Shown here piece after piece: positions 37,225 through 41,020 of a DNA stretch of 41,020 nt. Below the pieces are notes generated by a model. It saw only the letters and a program-made list of their open reading frames with translations, searched no databases and was not told where the DNA came from. Origin of the DNA: Acinetobacter sedimenti (GTDB lineage Bacteria > Pseudomonadota > Gammaproteobacteria > Pseudomonadales > Moraxellaceae); assembly GCF_022601685.1 (NCBI RefSeq), contig NZ_JAKUML010000020.1, positions 1-41,020 on the forward strand. The letters are read 5' to 3'. Each line of letters opens with the position of its first letter. The stretch's first letter is position 1. The position numbers were made by a program, and so were the translations under genes.

Positions 37225-37722
37225 TTAATTACTTACAGCTGTACTATTAATGCGAGTTTGCGCAGAAACAGCAATTGACTTCCCAGCAGGAAGCTCTGCG
37301 ATGGTCCAACGCAGAGCACGATAATCTGCTAGTGGAACATTCACTACCTGATCGCCAACCTTTTTCTTCAGTGGCATTGGTGCAAAATTCACACCATCAG
37401 TACTTGCTTGAGCCTTTGTTGGAGCAGACTTAGCAAGGAATTGCGTTTCAGCAGGAATTGGCAAAGTTGCTACTAGATTTTTAATCGTCCCTGCTGTGTT
37501 ATTTGTATATACTGCACGATACTCAACCACCTGCCCCGGTTTCACTTCTGAAGTTACTTGTTCCGTAATTTTACCTTCAGCATTTTGAGCAATGAGATAG
37601 GTGTTTAAGTTTACCGATACAGGCTCTTTTGCAGCTTGAGTATTTGCAAGCACGCTAGGTGCCAATAGAATCAACGCAGAGCTCATCAAAGCAGTTTTCA
37701 TGAATTGTTTAGAAAGCACCAT
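37225..37722 (-). CDS. Small exported DUF11-like protein
   Basis: This 165-residue protein has a signal peptide (KTALMSSALILLAPSVLA) and a single beta-sandwich domain of DUF11 type: VKPGQVVEYRAVYTNNTAG, then NLVATLPIPAETQFL and LRWTIAELPAGKSIAVSAQT. It is the first gene of the four-gene surface operon, 32 nt before the next start. I chose the ATG at 37722, which has GAGG 6 nt upstream; the ATG at 37728 abuts the same GAGG. It may be a periplasmic or surface partner of the larger DUF11 proteins. Confidence 0.85.
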   Translation of the reverse strand: MVLSKQFMKTALMSSALILLAPSVLANTQAAKEPVSVNLNTYLIAQNAEGKITEQVTSEVKPGQVVEYRAVYTNNTAGTIKNLVATLPIPAETQFLAKSAPTKAQASTDGVNFAPMPLKKKVGDQVVNVPLADYRALRWTIAELPAGKSIAVSAQTRINSTAVSN

Positions 37723-37770
37723 AATCATCCTCGAACCTATATTTACAATCTGAGATTATTTAGCGCTTAA

Positions 37771-37799
37771 TATACAACATTTACGGTACAAGAATGCAA
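37771..37799 (-). promoter_or_regulatory. Predicted promoter of surface-protein operon
   Basis: On the minus strand TTGCAT (37799-37794) and TGTATA (37776-37771) are 17 nt apart, about 50 nt before the first start codon. The remaining gap 37800-37963 is AT-rich with no gene that I can support. Confidence 0.4.
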
Positions 37800-37963
37800 C
37801 ATGTATCACAGAAATATTTAAAAAAAGCCAATTTTTTTGTAACTGGGGCAGAATTTGGATGATAAATCATATTATTTTATGATTTTGTATCTTGTGAATA
37901 GAACTTTATGATGAATTTTTAAGTTTTATTATTCCGCTATTATACTTTAGTTTTATGATTCAT

Positions 37964-37993
37964 ATAAAAAAAAGAGCAGACTAATCTGCTCTT
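37964..37993 (-). terminator. Rho-independent terminator of icd
   Basis: AAGAGCAGA (37972-37980) and TCTGCTCTT (37985-37993) form a 9-bp stem with a 4-nt loop, followed on the minus strand by a run of T. It lies about 35 nt after the icd stop. Confidence 0.92.
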
Positions 37994-38026
37994 CCCAACA
38001 AAAAATTATAACTTAAGAAAGCTCAT

Positions 38027-39283
38027 TCAATCTTCCATGTGTTGAATAATCGCTTTACCAAATTCAGAACAACGAAGCAAAGTTGCATTTGGCATCAAAC
38101 GCTCAAAGTCATAAGTCACCGTTTTGGTTTCAATCGCACCAGATACACCACGAATGATAAGATCCGCCGCTTCTATCCACCCCATATCACGTAGCATCAT
38201 TTCCGCAGAGAGAATAATAGAACCTGGATTGACTTTATCCTGACCTGCATATTTTGGTGCTGTACCATGTGTTGCTTCATACACAGCGATCGCCCCACCG
38301 ATATTTGCACCTGGCGCAATACCAATACCACCAACTTCAGCAGCCAGTGCATCAGAAATATAGTCACCATTTAAGTTCAAAGTTGCGATCACAGAATAAT
38401 CCGCTGGACGCATCAAGATTTGTTGTAAGAACGCATCAGCAATCACATCTTTAATAATGATGTCTTTCCCTGTTTTCGGATTTTTGATTTTGACCCAAGG
38501 ACCGCCATCTAACAACTCACCGCCAAAACGATCAATTGCAAGCTCATAGCCCCACTCTTTGAACGCCCCTTCGGTATATTTCATGATATTACCTTTGTGA
38601 ACCAAAGTCACCGAAGGCTTATCATTATCAATCGCAAATTGAATCGCTTTTCGTACTAGACGCTGTGTTCCTTCTTTAGATACTGGCTTGATCCCAATAC
38701 CACAACCTTCTTCAAAGCGAATCTTGGTCACGCCCATTTCTTCTTTGAGAAATTTAATAACTTTCTTTGCTTCGTCAGAATCTGCTTTCCACTCGATCCC
38801 TGCATAGATGTCTTCTGAGTTTTCACGGAAGATGACCATATCAGTAAGCTCAGGATGTTGCATCGGCGAAGGCACACCTTCAAACCATCGCACTGGACGC
38901 ACACAAACATACAAGTCTAATTCTTGACGAAGTGCGACGTTGAGCGAACGAATACCACCACCAACTGGTGTGGTAAGCGGCCCTTTAATCGACACGATAA
39001 ATTCACGTAGCGCATCAAAGGTTTCTTCAGGCATATACGTGCCATAGATTTTATCTGCTTTTTCGCCGCAATATACTTCCATCCATTCGATCGAACGCTT
39101 GCCACCATATGCTTTAAGAATCGCAGCATCGACCACCGTCTTCATTACAGGTGTAATATCCACACCAATCCCATCTCCTTCGATAAAAGGAATGATTGGA
39201 TGGTTTGGAACATTCAGTGACAGGTCTGCATTTACGGTGATTTTATCACCATCCGCAGGAACTACGATCTTCTGATAACCCAT
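38027..39283 (-). CDS. icd: NADP-dependent isocitrate dehydrogenase
   Basis: This 418-residue TCA-cycle enzyme converts isocitrate to 2-oxoglutarate. It is of the E. coli homodimer type. [20 protein letters not shown] contains the serine phosphorylated by Ace[14 protein letters not shown] and [20 protein letters not shown] contain substrate residues, and [20 protein letters not shown] and [13 protein letters not shown] form the cofactor and metal sites. It is nearly the same length as E. coli Icd. It has its own promoter and terminator and is divergent from the rluE-like gene. Confidence 0.97.
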   Translation of the reverse strand: MGYQKIVVPADGDKITVNADLSLNVPNHPIIPFIEGDGIGVDITPVMKTVVDAAILKAYGGKRSIEWMEVYCGEKADKIYGTYMPEETFDALREFIVSIKGPLTTPVGGGIRSLNVALRQELDLYVCVRPVRWFEGVPSPMQHPELTDMVIFRENSEDIYAGIEWKADSDEAKKVIKFLKEEMGVTKIRFEEGCGIGIKPVSKEGTQRLVRKAIQFAIDNDKPSVTLVHKGNIMKYTEGAFKEWGYELAIDRFGGELLDGGPWVKIKNPKTGKDIIIKDVIADAFLQQILMRPADYSVIATLNLNGDYISDALAAEVGGIGIAPGANIGGAIAVYEATHGTAPKYAGQDKVNPGSIILSAEMMLRDMGWIEAADLIIRGVSGAIETKTVTYDFERLMPNATLLRCSEFGKAIIQHMED

Positions 39284-39361
39284 TGTAAAGATGCTCCCTT
39301 CTTGTAATTAGCGATGCTGTATAAATGTCTTGAACGACACTAAAACTTTTTTAACGCCTAT

Positions 39362-39390
39362 ATAATAAAGAATGTAGAATAGTTTTGTAA
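39362..39390 (-). promoter_or_regulatory. Predicted icd promoter
   Basis: On the minus strand TTACAA (39390-39385) and TATTAT (39367-39362) are exactly 17 nt apart, about 80 nt before the icd start. Confidence 0.5.
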
Positions 39391-39471
39391 TTTATCTCAC
39401 AAATAGCAATATTTCCCAAAATGATGGTTACAATACTCGCTAAGCTATTGATTCAAATAAAGTAGAAGTTC

Positions 39472-40314
39472 ATGGTAAAAATCGTCGCTTTCAATAAACC
39501 ATTTAACGTACATTCCCAATTTCGTTCAGAAGAACTGCAGATCACTTTGTCTGATTTTATCCATGATCCAACTCTAAGAATTGCTGGACGGCTTGATCGA
39601 GATTCCGAAGGTTTATTACTGCTGACTGATGATGGACAGCTCAATCAACAAATCACTCATCCAAAACATAAACAATATAAAAGCTATGTCGTGCAAGTCG
39701 AAGGTGACGTTTCAGAAAATGCAATTGAACAATTGCGTCGTGGTGTGATGCTAAAAGACGGTATGACACTCCCTGCAAAAGCCGAAAAAATAACAGAACC
39801 TAAATGGCTTTGGGAGCGTGACCCACCGATACGCCATCGTGCCAATATTCCAACCTCATGGATTGAAATCCAAATCTGTGAAGGCAAGAATCGGCAAGTA
39901 CGCCGTATGACGGCTGCGATTGGCTTTCCAACGCTACGGTTAATTCGCACCCAAATTGGTTCAGTCAATCTGATTGATCTTGGTTTAGTACTTGGAGAAT
40001 CTACGCCATTAGAAGCTTTGTTTTATGATGAGTTTCGACACCTCTTAAAGCAAAAGAATAAAACTCAAGATCATGCTAAAAGTGGTTTGAGTTGGAAAGA
40101 TCAAAAAGCGAAAGATCAACAGAGAAAAAATCAAAATTCAAAAGACCATAACAACAATGGCTTTAAACCAAACAAAGCTAAAACAAAAAATTCTCAAACT
40201 GAAAAATCAGATTCTCGTCAAAAGAGCGGTAATCCACCGTCAGGACGACGAAATACAAATAGCCCAAAACCTTCTAATCGCCGTGCGACGACAAAACGGC
40301 GAAATAAGGAATAG
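39472..40314 (+). CDS. rluE: 23S rRNA pseudouridine synthase, RluE type
   Basis: This 280-residue protein has an RsuA/RluE catalytic core in residues 1-190: KIVAFNKPFNVHSQF, then AGRLDRDSEGLLLLTDDG with the catalytic Asp, KSYVVQVEG, and CEGKNRQVRRMTAAIGFPT. The absence of an N-terminal S4 domain points to RluE (U2457 of 23S rRNA in E. coli) rather than RsuA or RluB. From about residue 195 a low-complexity tail rich in Lys, Gln, Asn and Ser extends to the end, absent from E. coli RluE; it may bind RNA. The next gene starts 2 nt after its stop. Confidence 0.9.
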   Translation: MVKIVAFNKPFNVHSQFRSEELQITLSDFIHDPTLRIAGRLDRDSEGLLLLTDDGQLNQQITHPKHKQYKSYVVQVEGDVSENAIEQLRRGVMLKDGMTLPAKAEKITEPKWLWERDPPIRHRANIPTSWIEIQICEGKNRQVRRMTAAIGFPTLRLIRTQIGSVNLIDLGLVLGESTPLEALFYDEFRHLLKQKNKTQDHAKSGLSWKDQKAKDQQRKNQNSKDHNNNGFKPNKAKTKNSQTEKSDSRQKSGNPPSGRRNTNSPKPSNRRATTKRRNKE

Positions 40315-40316
40315 TC

Positions 40317-40940
40317 ATGGGTAGTATTTCTTCAGATCAAATTACTCTAGATAAAATTGCAATCAATCAAATTCCTGCACGTCGTAAACAAATCCGTAAA
40401 CAACGTCGTCAGCTTTCAAAGCGTCAACTTCGACAAGCGGAAACTGCCGTAGTGCAAAAATTGCTTAACGTCGCAGAAATTAAAAAGGCAAAAAGAATTG
40501 GACTTTATCTCAGTGATTTTGGCGAAGTGCCGACACAAGCTTTAATTCAAAAACTCATTCAACAAAATAAGAAAGTTTATATTCCAATGATTTGTAATAT
40601 GAATCAGCGACTTGTGTGGACAGAGTTGACTTTAAATCATCTCCATTCAAATCGTTTGGCAAAACATCGACTCGGTATGCAACAAATCATGGCAAGTCGT
40701 GCTTTTGATATGGCTAGGCTTGATGTGGTGATCATGCCATTGGTACTTTTTGATCGGTTTGGACATCGTGTCGGTATGGGTGGTGGTTTTTATGATCGAA
40801 CATTGGCAAAGCATCCATATCGCACTATTCGACTTGGATTAACGCATGATTTTCAGGAGGTTAATGGTATTTTAGCAACGCAGATTTGGGATCAGAATTT
40901 AGATCTAGTCTGCACACCAACACGTTTGATTCGGTTTTAA
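40317..40940 (+). CDS. ygfA: 5-formyltetrahydrofolate cyclo-ligase
   Basis: This 207-residue protein converts 5-formyl-THF to 5,10-methenyl-THF with ATP. Family motifs are RKQRRQLSKRQLRQAE at the N-terminus, IGLYLSDFGEVPTQALI in the middle, and the glycine-rich VMPLVLFDRFGHRVGMGGGF followed by YDRTL, which binds ATP and folate. It starts 2 nt after the rluE stop with AAGGA as ribosome binding site, so the two are coupled. I see no 6S RNA gene directly upstream, unlike E. coli, because rluE takes that place. Confidence 0.95.
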   Translation: MGSISSDQITLDKIAINQIPARRKQIRKQRRQLSKRQLRQAETAVVQKLLNVAEIKKAKRIGLYLSDFGEVPTQALIQKLIQQNKKVYIPMICNMNQRLVWTELTLNHLHSNRLAKHRLGMQQIMASRAFDMARLDVVIMPLVLFDRFGHRVGMGGGFYDRTLAKHPYRTIRLGLTHDFQEVNGILATQIWDQNLDLVCTPTRLIRF

Positions 40941-41020
40941 TTTTAGGGTCTAGATAACTTTAGAGTGGATTCTCTCTTAATTCTTTGAGTAGTTTAGCAT
41001 AGAGGTTTTCATGTCGATGG

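Overview
The window looks like chromosomal DNA of an Acinetobacter-like gammaproteobacterium. It is AT-rich, and it carries Moraxellaceae-type genes: an OsmC-YcaO fusion protein, a Mg-type HemB, a DUF11/OmpA surface operon and an alanine-rich small lipoprotein. The genus is inferred from gene content; no rRNA or other marker is present.

Positions 1-9131 hold a complete compact CRISPR-Cas locus read entirely on the minus strand: cas1, a cas2-cas3 fusion, two effector genes and cas6f, followed by a leader and an array of 40 repeats and 39 spacers. The two effector genes are not the usual Csy1-Csy2-Csy3 set. They match Cas7fv and Cas5fv of the minimal type I-F2 (I-Fv) system, which works without large and small Cascade subunits. 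Several spacers are near-duplicates that differ almost only at codon third positions, so they record repeated encounters with diverged relatives of the same invader genes.

Positions 9258-24648 are mostly housekeeping and metabolic genes: an RraA-like protein, a double GST-N protein, and a LysR regulator divergent from an acyl-CoA dehydrogenase / APH-like kinase / histidine phosphatase / SDR operon (probably hydroxyacyl-CoA or related acyl catabolism). They continue with an alanine-rich lipoprotein, ychF, a GST, pdxB-epmA, a hotdog thioesterase, hemB and the OsmC-YcaO fusion.

Positions 24649-27330 form an accessory segment. A C-terminally truncated MscS channel lies downstream of a CaCA-family cation antiporter. 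The antiporter is preceded by a yybP-ykoY (manganese) riboswitch and a 51-codon leader ORF that joins it through a TAATG overlap. Next come a small unknown ORF, a 28-bp XerC/XerD (dif or pdif) site and a decayed AraC regulator.

Positions 27331-37722 are a four-gene minus-strand operon for envelope proteins: a small exported protein, a DUF11-repeat protein, a roughly 2000-residue DUF11/SdrB/beta-barrel protein and an OmpA-domain protein. The first two large proteins share an N-terminal motif, and two perfect hairpins separate their genes. The window closes with icd, an RluE-type pseudouridine synthase and a 5-formyltetrahydrofolate cyclo-ligase.
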